NCBI RefSeq assembly: GCF_008124785.1
Contig: NZ_VNHU01000007.1
Location: 124,001 to 188,000 of the forward strand
Length of the DNA: 64,000 nucleotides
Direction: 5' to 3'
Source of the DNA: Aquimarina intermedia
Lineage (GTDB): Bacteria > Bacteroidota > Bacteroidia > Flavobacteriales > Flavobacteriaceae
The notes beneath the pieces are model-generated. The model searched no databases. It saw only the letters and a program-made list of their open reading frames with translations, and was not told the origin of the DNA. The number at the start of each line of letters is the position of its first letter. Positions within the stretch are counted from its first letter, which is position 1. Below are positions 18,386-27,644 of this stretch, in pieces. The translations under genes were made by a program, and so were the position numbers.

Positions 18386-20161
18386 ATGAGAGCAGCAGCG
18401 GATACATCATCACGCAAAGATCCCAAAGATACATCAAGAGTTACCATTGCGCAGGCGTTCAAAACCATAATTTGGCCTCGTCGAAATTTAGTATTTGTTG
18501 GATTGATCTTAATTGTTTTCAGTCGTTTGGCCGGACTCGTTTTACCAATTGCGAGTAAGTACCTGATGGATGATGTGATTGCGAAGAAAGATTATCAAAT
18601 GCTTAAAATTTTATTGGCAGTTGTTTTTATCGCCATTGTAGTGCAAGCTGTTACCTCATATTTACTCACTCGTATTTTAAGCGTTCAAGCTCAATTTTTA
18701 ATTTCAGAATTGAGAGCTCAGGTTCAAAAAAAAGTACTTTCCTTACCAATTCGATTTTTTGACAATACAAAATCAGGAGCCTTGGTCTCTAGAATCATGA
18801 GTGATGTTGAGGGTGTACGTAATCTTATAGGGACGGGATTAGTACAGCTCGTAGGTGGGGTGATCACTGCGATAGTATCCTTAGTGCTGTTAATCAATAT
18901 CAGTCCGTCGATGACATTATTTGTTTTGGTTCCGGTAGGTTTATTTGGTTTAGTTGCCTTAAAAGCGTTCAAATTTATTCGACCTATTTTTAGAAAGCGG
19001 GGTGCTATTAATGCCGAGGTTACTGGTCGTTTAACTGAAACGCTCGCAGGGATCCGTGTCATCAAAGGCTTTAACGCCGAAGCGCAGGAAAACACAACCT
19101 TCGAAGAAGGTGTAAATCGATTATTTCTAAACGTAAAAAAGAGTCTGACAGCCACTGCCTTGATGGCAAGTTCGTCTACCTTACTGTTGGGAATTGCCTC
19201 TACCGGAATTATGGGAATTGGAGGCTATAAAATCATGATGGATCAAATCACGGTAGGTGATTTTCTATCATTTACACTCCTACTGGGATTTATGATTGCA
19301 CCTATTGTCCAGATGAGTAATATAGGGAGTCAACTCACCGAGGCACTGGCAGGATTGGATAGAACTGAAGAGCTCATGAACGAAACTGCCGAAGAGGATG
19401 TCGCTCAGCGTACAGAAACCCTAAACAATATTGAAGGAACGATTATTTTTGACGATGTTTCGTTTGCTTATGAAGAAGACAAAGAAGTATTACATAATAT
19501 TTCATTTACAGCTTCCTCGGGATCGGTCACGGCCCTCGTTGGGAGTTCCGGATCCGGTAAATCCACTATTGCCGGACTGGCAGCCACTTTTTTAAATCCT
19601 CAATCAGGTGTAATTACAGTCGATTCAATTGATATTACCAAAGTAAAACTAAGTAGTTATCGTCGTAATCTAGGCGTAGTTTTACAAGATGAATTTTTAT
19701 TTGAAGGAACAATTAGAGAAAATATTCTTTTTCCGCGCCCAGATGCTTCCGAAGAACAACTTCAAGATGCAGTAAAAGCTGCGTATGTCAATGAATTTAC
19801 CGATCGGTTTGAAGATGGGTTGAATACACTAATTGGAGAACGCGGAGTTAAATTATCAGGTGGACAACGTCAACGCATAGCTATTGCCCGTGCCATTCTT
19901 GCAAATCCCAAAATTATTATCTTAGACGAAGCTACTTCAAATCTGGATACCGAAAGTGAAGCGTTAATTCAAAAAAGTTTATCCGAACTTATGAAAGGTC
20001 GAACCACCTTTGTTATCGCACATAGATTGAGCACGATTCGCAAAGCCGATCAAATACTGGTTATCGAAGGTGGAAGGATTGCGGAGCGCGGTACACATGA
20101 TGAACTTATTAGTAAAGAAGGACGCTATTTTGATCTATATACGTATCAGGCGAGAATATAA
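18386..20161 (+). CDS. MsbA-like ABC exporter (membrane plus ATPase)
   Basis: A 591-residue half-transporter: six membrane segments (residues ~35-310), then the ATPase with Walker A GSSGSGKSTI (~388), signature LSGGQRQR (~490) and Walker B IIILDEATSNLD. This is the arrangement of homodimeric lipid or drug exporters such as MsbA. No sequence feature settles the substrate; lipid A precursor export is one possibility, multidrug efflux another. It follows the helicase by 12 nt, so it probably shares that promoter, and ends at a strong hairpin. Confidence 0.88.
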   Translation: MRAAADTSSRKDPKDTSRVTIAQAFKTIIWPRRNLVFVGLILIVFSRLAGLVLPIASKYLMDDVIAKKDYQMLKILLAVVFIAIVVQAVTSYLLTRILSVQAQFLISELRAQVQKKVLSLPIRFFDNTKSGALVSRIMSDVEGVRNLIGTGLVQLVGGVITAIVSLVLLINISPSMTLFVLVPVGLFGLVALKAFKFIRPIFRKRGAINAEVTGRLTETLAGIRVIKGFNAEAQENTTFEEGVNRLFLNVKKSLTATALMASSSTLLLGIASTGIMGIGGYKIMMDQITVGDFLSFTLLLGFMIAPIVQMSNIGSQLTEALAGLDRTEELMNETAEEDVAQRTETLNNIEGTIIFDDVSFAYEEDKEVLHNISFTASSGSVTALVGSSGSGKSTIAGLAATFLNPQSGVITVDSIDITKVKLSSYRRNLGVVLQDEFLFEGTIRENILFPRPDASEEQLQDAVKAAYVNEFTDRFEDGLNTLIGERGVKLSGGQRQRIAIARAILANPKIIILDEATSNLDTESEALIQKSLSELMKGRTTFVIAHRLSTIRKADQILVIEGGRIAERGTHDELISKEGRYFDLYTYQARI

Positions 20162-20195
20162 AAAAACTCTCAAGGTACGTACCTTGAGAGTTTTT
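20162..20195. terminator. Bidirectional terminator between ABC exporter and lpdA
   Basis: A perfect 34-nt palindrome with arms AAAAACTCTCAAGGTAC and its complement, directly after the exporter stop and facing the lpdA stop from the other side. A and T tracts at both ends allow use in both directions. Confidence 0.88.
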
Positions 20196-20224
20196 GAATG
20201 ATATTTTACAATATATAATTTTAC

Positions 20225-21631
20225 TTATACATGCAATGCTCTATTATCTGTAGCAGCTAATGCAGCTTCTTTTATTGCTTCAGTAAATGTTGGATGCGCA
20301 TGAGACATACGCGAAATGTCTTCGGCAGATGCTCTGAATTCCATTGCAGTGACCGCTTCAGCAATCAAATCGGCACAACGTGCACCAATCATATGAACTC
20401 CTAAAACCTCATCTGTCTTCTCGTCTGCAAGAATTTTAACAAATCCATCAAGATCTGCACTTGCTCTCGATCTCCCTAAAGCTCTAAACGGAAACTGACC
20501 GGATTTGTATTTTATACCTGCTTCTTTTAGTTCTTCTTCAGTTTTACCAACTGCAGCAACTTCTGGCCATGTATATACTACTCCCGGAATTAAATTATAA
20601 TCAATATGTGGTTTCTGTCCTGCAATCGTTTCTGCAACAAATACTCCTTCTTCCTCGGCTTTGTGAGCCAACATCGCTCCTTTTACTACATCCCCGATAG
20701 CATAGATATTTTTTACTGATGTTTGTAAATGATCATTAATCTCTACCTGACCTCTATCCGTAAGTTTTACGCCAGCTGCCGCTGCATTCAGTCCATCAGT
20801 ATAAGGTCTTCGACCTACAGAAACTAAGCAATAATCTCCTTTAAATTCTACAGGATTTCCTTTTTTATCATCCGCGGTGATCGTTACTTCCTCTCCTTTT
20901 CGGGTCACGGCCGTCACCTTATGAGAAGTGTAAAATTTCACCCCTTGTTTTTTCATCACTTTGGTTAACTCTTTGGATAGCGCTTTATCCATACCCGGGA
21001 TGATACGATCCATAAACTCTACCACAGATACCTCTGCTCCAAGTCTACGGTATACTTGTCCGAGCTCTAAACCAATAACTCCTCCACCAATGATCACCAT
21101 ATGCTTAGGAATCTCTTTTAGCTTCAAAGCTTCTGTGGACGTAATGATTCGTTCTTTGTCAATTGTTATAAACGGTAAGGAAGATGGCTTTGAACCGGTA
21201 GCAATAATGGTATGCTTGACCTCAATAGTTTCCTGACCACCTTTGGTCTTATCAATAGTAATATGAGTGGCATCTTTAAAAGAACCAACCCCTTCAAAAA
21301 CATCAATATCATTTTTCTTCATCAAAAAACTCACCCCATCACAAGTTTGGTCTACAACGGCTTGTTTACGAGAGATCATTTTTTCAAGATTAATCTTAAC
21401 CTCTCCCGGAATTTCGATACCGTGATCTTCAAAATGCTTCACAGCATGCTCGTAGTGATGTGAGGAATCTAACAATGCCTTACTTGGGATACACCCAACG
21501 TTTAAACAGGTACCTCCTAAGGTTGAATATTTTTCAATTATTGCAGTTTTCATGCCCAGTTGTGCGCATCGAATTGCGGCCACATATCCACCAGGTCCAG
21601 AGCCAATTATAGCTACATCATATGTACTCAT
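20225..21631 (-). CDS. lpdA: Dihydrolipoyl dehydrogenase
   Basis: A 468-residue flavoprotein disulfide reductase of typical length. N-terminal FAD motif DVAIIGSGPGGYVAAIRCAQ, redox disulfide in GGTCLNVGCIPSKALL (Cys ~41 and ~46), NAD-binding GGGVIGLELGQVYRRLGAEV, second FAD motif IYAIGDVVKGAMLAHKAEEEG, and the catalytic His-Glu pair in SHAHPTFTEAIKEAAL near the C-terminus. It is the E3 subunit of pyruvate, 2-oxoglutarate and branched-chain dehydrogenase complexes. It stands alone here, so it may serve several complexes. Confidence 0.97.
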   Translation of the reverse strand: MSTYDVAIIGSGPGGYVAAIRCAQLGMKTAIIEKYSTLGGTCLNVGCIPSKALLDSSHHYEHAVKHFEDHGIEIPGEVKINLEKMISRKQAVVDQTCDGVSFLMKKNDIDVFEGVGSFKDATHITIDKTKGGQETIEVKHTIIATGSKPSSLPFITIDKERIITSTEALKLKEIPKHMVIIGGGVIGLELGQVYRRLGAEVSVVEFMDRIIPGMDKALSKELTKVMKKQGVKFYTSHKVTAVTRKGEEVTITADDKKGNPVEFKGDYCLVSVGRRPYTDGLNAAAAGVKLTDRGQVEINDHLQTSVKNIYAIGDVVKGAMLAHKAEEEGVFVAETIAGQKPHIDYNLIPGVVYTWPEVAAVGKTEEELKEAGIKYKSGQFPFRALGRSRASADLDGFVKILADEKTDEVLGVHMIGARCADLIAEAVTAMEFRASAEDISRMSHAHPTFTEAIKEAALAATDNRALHV

Positions 21632-21935
21632 ATTGCTGTTTTGTCTAGTATATTGTTGATAAATTCACTTAAAAATTGTCTTATAAAATAAAACTTGCAT
21701 TGCTTCATCTTGCTTTTTAAGAAAATTAACTTTCAAAGTTTAAATCGTAAAAAGCAGTTGATTTTTCTAATGCACAACAAATGTACAAATGTTTTGTTTG
21801 TTACCGAAGTAAAGCGTTGCGCAATTTCTACCCTTTCCTGACCCGCTTGAGTCGCAAAAAAATGATAACTTTAAGCGCTCAGAAATATTGCTGTGATACA
21901 GCATACTTCTTTTAGCCTTCTTTTTAACTTGCTAT
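21632..21935. other. Intergenic region between lpdA and beta-helix gene (divergent promoters)
   Basis: A 304-nt AT-rich gap without a credible gene. It holds a minus-strand TACATTTG box (plus 21778-21785), a fit to TAnnTTTG, which could drive lpdA with a long (~145 nt) leader. On the plus strand TAACTTTA at 21866-21873, with a TTG 16 nt upstream, is a one-mismatch box for the beta-helix lipoprotein gene. I see no riboswitch or terminator. Confidence 0.4.
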
Positions 21936-23474
21936 ATGCGTACGATATATTTTCTTTTTTTAGTGATTAATCTTATTGTATGGAGCTCCTGTCGTACTGA
22001 TTTTGAAGCGCGTCCCAGTGAAGGTACTCTGCAGTTTTCTACAGATACTTTATTCCTGGATACACTGTTTACGAATACAGCCTCAAGTACGTACAGCCTA
22101 AAAGTCTACAACCGCGCCGATGAGGCTATTTCGATTCCGTCGATTGCTTTGGAACGCGGACTCGAATCTACTTACAGACTCAACGTTGATGGTCTCTCCG
22201 GTAAAGCATTTAAAGATATTCAGATTTTAGCTAAGGACAGTATTTTCATTTTTGTTGAGACTACCACAGATATTACAGCTCAGTCAACAGCTACTGAATT
22301 TATATCTACAGATCGTATTCTATTTGACAGTCAGACCAAGCAACAAGATGTAGATTTGGTCACCTTGGTCAAAGATGCAGTGTTTTTATTTCCTGAAAAG
22401 AATGCGATGACCGGTCAAAAAGAAACGTTATTGCTCGGTGAGGATGAAGCTACTAACGAAATACGTATCGAAGGATTCTTTTTAAAGGATAACCAGTTAC
22501 ATTTCACCAATGAGAAACCTTATGTTATTTACGGATATGCAGCCGTTCCCCCGGAAAAAACTTTGATTATAGATCCGGGAGCTCGTATTCACTTTCATAA
22601 AGATTCCGGTATTATCGTAGCTAATAATGCTACATTACAAATTAACGGAGCAATCAGTGAAGATCCCGAAGCGCTAGAAAACGAAGTAATTTTTGAAGGT
22701 GACCGACTGGAACCCGGGTTTAGTGATATTCCTGGTCAATGGGGCACTATTTGGTTAACTGCAGGGAGTACAGGTCATACGATCAACCATACAACGATAA
22801 AAAATGCAACGGTTGGTATCCTTATGGACTCAAATGATGGGAACATCTTACCCACGCTAACCATCAAAAACACACAAATATATAATGTAGCTACTGTTGG
22901 GCTATTGGCAAAAAATGGGTTTGTTGAAGCAGAGAATATGGTAATCAACAATGCAGGTCAGTCTGCATTAGTATGTAATCTGGGAGGAAATTATAGTTTT
23001 ACACATTGTACTTTTGCTAATTATTGGCAGGCTGGTTTCAGAGAATTTCCGGCAGTTATTTTACGCAATTTTTTACCAATCTCATCCAGTGAGGTAATAG
23101 CTGCAGATCTTGTCAAAGCCACTTTTACAAATTCCATCATTTATGGAACAGAAGCCATAGAGTTAAATCTTGAACGTGTTGAAGAAGCTTCGTTTAATTA
23201 CCTCTTTAATCATTCACTCCTTCGCTTTGAGTCAAATAGCATTGACACCGGTAACTCCGGGTTATATGATTTTTCTAATACCAGCAGGTATAATAGGATA
23301 ATTCTCAACGAGAACCCTTTATTCAAAGCTCCCTTTGACAATGAGCTTTCTATCAGCGAGAACTCTCCTGCTAATAATAAAGGTATTACCACACCCGTTA
23401 CCACAGATATAATCGAAAATGCTCGAGATCCTGGGAATCCCGATATGGGTGCTTATGAGAGTGTATTCTTTTAA
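21936..23474 (+). CDS. Right-handed beta-helix lipoprotein of unknown role
   Basis: A 512-residue protein with an SPII signal (LIVWSSC followed by RTDFEA). Residues ~30-150 form a beta-sandwich-like region (LDTLFTNTASSTYSLKVYN). Residues ~200-480 have the pattern of a parallel beta-helix: repeated short strands with Asn and Gly turns (IIVANNATLQINGAI, TINHTTIKNATVGILM, VGLLAKNGFVEAENMVINNAG, FTHCTFANYW), ending GNPDMGAYES, a common end in such proteins. No catalytic site of a polysaccharide lyase is recognisable. Similar lipoproteins are common in Flavobacteriaceae, function unknown. It ends just before the structured element at 23521. Confidence 0.75.
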   Translation: MRTIYFLFLVINLIVWSSCRTDFEARPSEGTLQFSTDTLFLDTLFTNTASSTYSLKVYNRADEAISIPSIALERGLESTYRLNVDGLSGKAFKDIQILAKDSIFIFVETTTDITAQSTATEFISTDRILFDSQTKQQDVDLVTLVKDAVFLFPEKNAMTGQKETLLLGEDEATNEIRIEGFFLKDNQLHFTNEKPYVIYGYAAVPPEKTLIIDPGARIHFHKDSGIIVANNATLQINGAISEDPEALENEVIFEGDRLEPGFSDIPGQWGTIWLTAGSTGHTINHTTIKNATVGILMDSNDGNILPTLTIKNTQIYNVATVGLLAKNGFVEAENMVINNAGQSALVCNLGGNYSFTHCTFANYWQAGFREFPAVILRNFLPISSSEVIAADLVKATFTNSIIYGTEAIELNLERVEEASFNYLFNHSLLRFESNSIDTGNSGLYDFSNTSRYNRIILNENPLFKAPFDNELSISENSPANNKGITTPVTTDIIENARDPGNPDMGAYESVFF

Positions 23475-23520
23475 AGAACTAGTTTTATCTTCTATTTTCT
23501 CTGTGTAATCACACAATATG

Positions 23521-23601
23521 TGCGTCAGGGATAGCAGTGTAAATCCCGCCGTTTGACTTCAGTCAATCAAGGAATTGAAACGGATAGCCCGCCCGGACGC
23601 A
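23521..23601 (+). other. Structured intergenic element (candidate ncRNA or dispersed repeat)
   Basis: An ~81-nt GC-richer block set in AT-rich surroundings, folding on itself. Outer stem TGCGTC/GACGCA (23521-23526 with 23596-23601); hairpin GGGAT/ATCCC (23528-23532 with 23543-23547) with loop AGCAGTGTAA; second stem CCGTTT/AAACGG (23549-23554 with 23578-23583), which contains a small GAC/GTC hairpin. The tail GGATAGCCCGCCC repeats the GGATAG core of the head. No frame of note crosses it. I recall similar blocks (GGGATAGCAG near one end, GGATAGCCCG near the other) scattered between genes of other flavobacteria, but this is memory and not checked. Strand is assumed from that memory. Confidence 0.55.
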
Positions 23602-23632
23602 AAAAAAAACCTGCCAATAGTTATTGACAGGT
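23601..23632 (-). terminator. Terminator of glyA
   Basis: On the minus strand CCTGTCAATA pairs with TATTGGCAGG (one G-U pair) and is followed by nine T residues. It lies 32 nt after the glyA stop and abuts the end of the structured element, so transcription of glyA should stop before entering that element. Confidence 0.88.
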
Positions 23633-23664
23633 CATCATATAGTTAATTGCGTGAATGTATCTTA

Positions 23665-24939
23665 TTACGCTACAAAAAGTGGTTTGTCTGACATCATATC
23701 GTTCACATCATTCGCGATGTCGTGCAGCATATCGTCATTCTCAATATTTTGTATCACGCGATCGATCAATGCTACGATGGTGGCCATATCTTCTTCTTTA
23801 AGGCCTCGTGTAGTAACAGCAGCCGTACCAATACGAATTCCGGATGTTACAAAGGGTGACTTATCATCAAATGGTACCATATTCTTGTTCACTGTAATTT
23901 CGGCTTTTCCTAAGGCTTCTTCAGCTTGTTTTCCTGTCACATTCTTATTGCGTAAATCAATCAACATCATGTGATTATCGGTACCTTTTGAAATTACATC
24001 ATAGCCAAGTGCTACAAATGCTTCTGCCATTTTGGAAGCATTTTTCTTCACCTGAACAATATAATGTAAAAACTCATCGGTCAATGCTTCACCAAAAGCG
24101 ATAGCCTTTGCAGCGATAATATGTTCTAAGGGTCCTCCTTGGTTTCCAGGAAATACTCCGCTATCCAACAAGGAAGACATCATTCTTTTCTTTCCATTTT
24201 TAAGTGTGATACCGAATGGATTTTCAAAGTCTTTACCCATCAAAATCAATCCGCCTCTAGGACCTCGTAAAGTTTTGTGCGTTGTAGTGGTTACTACATG
24301 ACAATGCGGAATCGGGTCTGCAATGACGCCTTTGGCAATCAATCCTGCAGGGTGTGCTATATCTGCTAATAACAGTGCACCAACACTATCTGCTATAGCT
24401 CTAAAACGTTTGTAGTCAATTTCACGAGAATAGGCAGAGGCTCCGGCAATGATCATTTGCGGTTGCTCTTTTTCTGCAATCTCTTGAATTTTATCATAAT
24501 TAAGCATCCCGGTCTCCTTATCTACACCGTAAAAAACAGGATTATATAGTTTTCCCGAAAAGTTAACTGGTGATCCATGCGTTAGATGGCCTCCATGAGA
24601 AAGATCAAATCCTAAAATTTTATCTCCCGGGGTAAGACATGCGTGATATACAGCTGTATTTGCCTGTGAACCTGAATGAGGTTGCACATTAGCATACTCA
24701 GCTCCAAATAATTCCTTTGCGCGATCAATAGCTATTTGCTCGACAACATCTACAACTTCACAACCACCGTAATATCGTTTTCCCGGATATCCTTCGGCAT
24801 ATTTATTCGTTAATACCGATCCGGCAGCTTCCATAACCTGTTCACTAACAAAATTTTCTGAAGCAATAAGTTCTAATCCGTTTATCTGACGTTCTTTCTC
24901 GTCCTGTATTAAGTCAAAAATCTGTTCGTCGCGTTGCAT
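23665..24939 (-). CDS. glyA: Serine hydroxymethyltransferase
   Basis: A 424-residue PLP enzyme, usual length for bacterial GlyA. Visible marks: [42 protein letters not shown], the folate and PLP region [17 protein letters not shown], and the PLP lysine in [20 protein letters not shown]. It interconverts serine and glycine, loading one-carbon units on tetrahydrofolate. The gene is monocistronic: its own -7 box lies ~25 nt upstream of the ATG and its terminator directly follows. No glycine riboswitch is seen upstream. Confidence 0.98.
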   Translation of the reverse strand: MQRDEQIFDLIQDEKERQINGLELIASENFVSEQVMEAAGSVLTNKYAEGYPGKRYYGGCEVVDVVEQIAIDRAKELFGAEYANVQPHSGSQANTAVYHACLTPGDKILGFDLSHGGHLTHGSPVNFSGKLYNPVFYGVDKETGMLNYDKIQEIAEKEQPQMIIAGASAYSREIDYKRFRAIADSVGALLLADIAHPAGLIAKGVIADPIPHCHVVTTTTHKTLRGPRGGLILMGKDFENPFGITLKNGKKRMMSSLLDSGVFPGNQGGPLEHIIAAKAIAFGEALTDEFLHYIVQVKKNASKMAEAFVALGYDVISKGTDNHMMLIDLRNKNVTGKQAEEALGKAEITVNKNMVPFDDKSPFVTSGIRIGTAAVTTRGLKEEDMATIVALIDRVIQNIENDDMLHDIANDVNDMMSDKPLFVA

Positions 24940-24964
24940 GTAGTATAGTTTGTTAATTAAAGTT

Positions 24965-24972
24965 CAAAAATA
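24965..24972 (-). promoter_or_regulatory. -7 box for glyA
   Basis: Minus-strand TATTTTTG matches TAnnTTTG, 25 nt from the glyA ATG. It faces the fahA box at 25005, making a compact divergent promoter region. Confidence 0.5.
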
Positions 24973-25004
24973 GCAAATACATTCGTTAAATTAGATGAAA
25001 ATTA

Positions 25005-25012
25005 TATATTTG
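25005..25012 (+). promoter_or_regulatory. -7 box for fahA
   Basis: TATATTTG matches TAnnTTTG exactly, 37 nt before the fahA ATG. Confidence 0.5.
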
Positions 25013-25049
25013 ATCATAAGAAATACCAGTAACCTATAAAAGACACACA

Positions 25050-26330
25050 ATGCCCATAACAGCAAATAATCCAAAAAGAAAGACGTGGATTGAAACCACT
25101 CCTAATACCGACTTCCCAATACAGAATATACCGTTTGGTGTGTTTCTTACACGAGACGATATTATTACGATCGGAACGAGGATAGGAGACACGGCTATTG
25201 ACCTTGGTGCATTACATCAATTAGGATACTTCAAAGGCATACCGCTTACCGATGATATTTTCTTGCAGGATTCATTGAATGATTTTATCTCTGATGGTAA
25301 GAAAACATGGCGATTAGTTCGTAACCGTATTGCTGATATCTTTGATGAAACGAATGAAACACTTAAAAATAACATCGAGCATCGCAAAATTGTACTCTTT
25401 GCTCTCAATGAAATAGAGATGCAATTACCGGTGAGTGTTGGGGATTATACAGACTTTTACAGCAGTATAGAACATGCTACCAATGTGGGTAAAATGTTTA
25501 GAGATCCTGATAACGCATTACTCCCTAATTGGCTACATATGCCAATAGGATATCACGGACGTAGTAGTTCGATCATACCTTCGGGCATCCCGGTACACCG
25601 CCCTCAGGGACAAAAAATGATCAATGGTGAAGAAAATCCGATTTTTGGCCCTTCACGTTTAGTGGATTTTGAATTGGAAATGGCTTTTATAACCACTGAT
25701 GCAAATCATTTGGGTGAACCCATCCCAATTGAAGAAGCCGAGGATTACATCTTTGGATTGGTTTTATTTAATGATTGGAGTGCGCGTGATATTCAAAAAT
25801 GGGAGTACGTACCTCTAGGACCATTCTTAGGAAAAAGTTTTGCATCCTCAATGTCTCCTTGGATTGTAACGCTTGACGCTCTTGAGCCTTATCGTGTAGC
25901 GGGTCCAAAACCTATTAAGGAACAGTTTCCATACCTACAGTATAGTGGAAAGAAGAGTTTTGATATTAATCTTGAAGTTGCTATTCAGCCGGAGAATGCT
26001 GTCGAAACCGTTGTTGGTAAAACAAACTTCAAATATATGTATTGGAATATGGCACAACAATTAGCGCATCATACCGTTAACGGATGTCCTATAAACTCAG
26101 GTGATATGATGGGTAGTGGAACAATTTCCGGACCTACTGAAGACTCGTTTGGCTCCATGCTCGAATTAAGTTGGAGGGGTGAAAAGCCTGTACAACTTAA
26201 CGAGGGTGGCAGCCGAAAATTTATTGAAGATAATGATACCGTTATCATGAGAGGACATTGTGAAAAGAACGGAATTCGTATTGGATTTGGTGAAGTTGCT
26301 TCAAAACTATTACCGGTTTTTAAGAAATAA
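25050..26330 (+). CDS. fahA: Fumarylacetoacetase
   Basis: A 426-residue protein with the two-domain layout of full-length FAH: an SH3-like N-terminal part (FPIQNIPFGVFLTRD) and the catalytic barrel. Key stretches are DFYSSIEHATNVGKMFRDPD, PIGYHGRSSSIIPSG, ELEMAFITT, LFNDWSARDIQKWEYVPLGP and SGDMMGSGTISGP, which hold the metal ligands and catalytic His. It cleaves fumarylacetoacetate to fumarate and acetoacetate, the last step of tyrosine and homogentisate breakdown. Other genes of that pathway are not in this window. Confidence 0.96.
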   Translation: MPITANNPKRKTWIETTPNTDFPIQNIPFGVFLTRDDIITIGTRIGDTAIDLGALHQLGYFKGIPLTDDIFLQDSLNDFISDGKKTWRLVRNRIADIFDETNETLKNNIEHRKIVLFALNEIEMQLPVSVGDYTDFYSSIEHATNVGKMFRDPDNALLPNWLHMPIGYHGRSSSIIPSGIPVHRPQGQKMINGEENPIFGPSRLVDFELEMAFITTDANHLGEPIPIEEAEDYIFGLVLFNDWSARDIQKWEYVPLGPFLGKSFASSMSPWIVTLDALEPYRVAGPKPIKEQFPYLQYSGKKSFDINLEVAIQPENAVETVVGKTNFKYMYWNMAQQLAHHTVNGCPINSGDMMGSGTISGPTEDSFGSMLELSWRGEKPVQLNEGGSRKFIEDNDTVIMRGHCEKNGIRIGFGEVASKLLPVFKK

Positions 26331-26352
26331 TCTAAATACTCCTTATACCCAT

Positions 26353-26387
26353 AAGCTTCAAGGCCTAGTGTTTTGAAGCTTTTTTTA
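26353..26387 (+). terminator. Terminator of fahA
   Basis: AAGCTTCAA and TTGAAGCTT form a 9-bp stem with an 11-nt loop, followed by a run of seven T residues, 22 nt after the fahA stop. Confidence 0.85.
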
Positions 26388-26398
26388 TGAATAAATGT

Positions 26399-26406
26399 TA
26401 AATTTG
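26399..26406 (+). promoter_or_regulatory. -7 box for the lipoprotein-Crp/Fnr unit
   Basis: TAAATTTG matches TAnnTTTG, 40 nt before the ATG at 26447 and just after the fahA terminator. Confidence 0.45.
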
Positions 26407-26446
26407 GCACCACTATTGTTTTTAACTAGCTCCTAAATCAATCATT

Positions 26447-27631
26447 ATGAAAAAACTATTACTTATTCTTTTCACTATCTCCCTTGCTCAAGGATGTAGT
26501 AGTGTGAAGCAAAATCAGAAAGCTCTTAATAAAGGTAATTATGATACTGTTATTAATAATAGCCTCAAAAAATTGCAAAGCAATAAAAACAGTAAACGTA
26601 AGCAACCGCTCATTTTAATGTTGGAGCAGGCTTTTGAGAATGCGGTACAACGTGATCTTGATTATATAAAATTTGCGGTACTCGAGAACAATCCCGCAAA
26701 TTACGAAGGCATCTATAAAACGTATAAAAAACTTGCGAATAGACAGCAACGCATAACTCCTATCCTACCTTTGTATCATGTAACAGAAAACCGAAACGCA
26801 CAATTCGACTTTAAATCCTACGATGCTAAGATTTTAGAATATCAAAAAAAGTTAGCAGCATACCTTTACCAAAAAGCAAATCAAAGTTTATTAGAACGTC
26901 TGTCTAAAAACGAGTATCGCTCAATATATAGAGATCTTCAATATCTTAATAGAATTTCACCGAATTATAAGGATGTGAATAAACTAATGGATGATGTGCA
27001 TTTTAAAGGCACAAATTTTATAATCGTTTCTTTAAAAAACACTTCCAACACAATCATTCCAAAAAAGTTAGAATTAGATTTACTTGATTTTAGCACCTAC
27101 GGACTGAATGATTTTTGGACCGTTTATCATAATACACCGCAACGAGAATTGGATTACGATTTTGTAGTTGTCGTAGAATTTCGAGAGATTTTACTTTCTC
27201 CGGAGCGAATAAAGGAATTCGAAGCGAAGCGTGAAAAAGAAGTCATTGATGGCTGGGAGTATGTGATGGACGAAAACGGAGAACATATGTTGGATGAAGA
27301 AGGAGAATATCTTATCAGAGACAAGTATATAAAGGCGCAATGTCTTTACAACGAATTCATCCAGCAAAAAGCGGTGAATGTATCAGGAGTGGTAACATTC
27401 AAAAATATTCAAAACAGACAGACTACCGATATTATTCCATTGGGCAGTGAGTTTATATTTGAACACCACTATGCGCGTATATTAGGTGATATAAGAGCGT
27501 TAAATGATAGTGAGCGCTCCTATCTAAAAAATAAGCCACTACCCTTCCCCTCAAATGAGCAATTAGTTTTTGATGCCGGTCAGGACTTAAAGAATGAATT
27601 GAAATCTATTTTATCTAATCACTCATTCTAA
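26447..27631 (+). CDS. Lipoprotein of unknown function
   Basis: A 394-residue protein with an SPII signal (FTISLAQGC then SSVKQ). I do not recognise a named domain. The N-terminal third is helical and Lys/Asn-rich with a tetratricopeptide-like opening (ALNKGNYDTVINNSLKKLQ), and the rest alternates strands and helices. Residues ~265-285 have a curious acidic echo, YVMDENGEHMLDEEGEYLI. It is probably exposed to the periplasm. It lies 13 nt upstream of the Crp/Fnr regulator gene and is likely co-transcribed, but nothing in its sequence links it to redox sensing. Confidence 0.7.
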   Translation: MKKLLLILFTISLAQGCSSVKQNQKALNKGNYDTVINNSLKKLQSNKNSKRKQPLILMLEQAFENAVQRDLDYIKFAVLENNPANYEGIYKTYKKLANRQQRITPILPLYHVTENRNAQFDFKSYDAKILEYQKKLAAYLYQKANQSLLERLSKNEYRSIYRDLQYLNRISPNYKDVNKLMDDVHFKGTNFIIVSLKNTSNTIIPKKLELDLLDFSTYGLNDFWTVYHNTPQRELDYDFVVVVEFREILLSPERIKEFEAKREKEVIDGWEYVMDENGEHMLDEEGEYLIRDKYIKAQCLYNEFIQQKAVNVSGVVTFKNIQNRQTTDIIPLGSEFIFEHHYARILGDIRALNDSERSYLKNKPLPFPSNEQLVFDAGQDLKNELKSILSNHSF

Positions 27632-27644
27632 AGATCAATTCACT

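Noticed and set aside
21771..21842. A 23-codon plus-strand frame starting MHNKCTNV
   Set aside because: Short, no membrane or signal feature, no promoter or terminator matching its limits; it is likely chance.
23521..23632. CRISPR array, tRNA or attachment site at the folded block
   Set aside because: Only one copy with no regular spacing or spacers, no tRNA cloverleaf or CCA-type acceptor, and no integrase nearby.
24940..25049. Glycine or other riboswitch upstream of glyA
   Set aside because: The leader from the predicted start is only ~20 nt, too short for a riboswitch.
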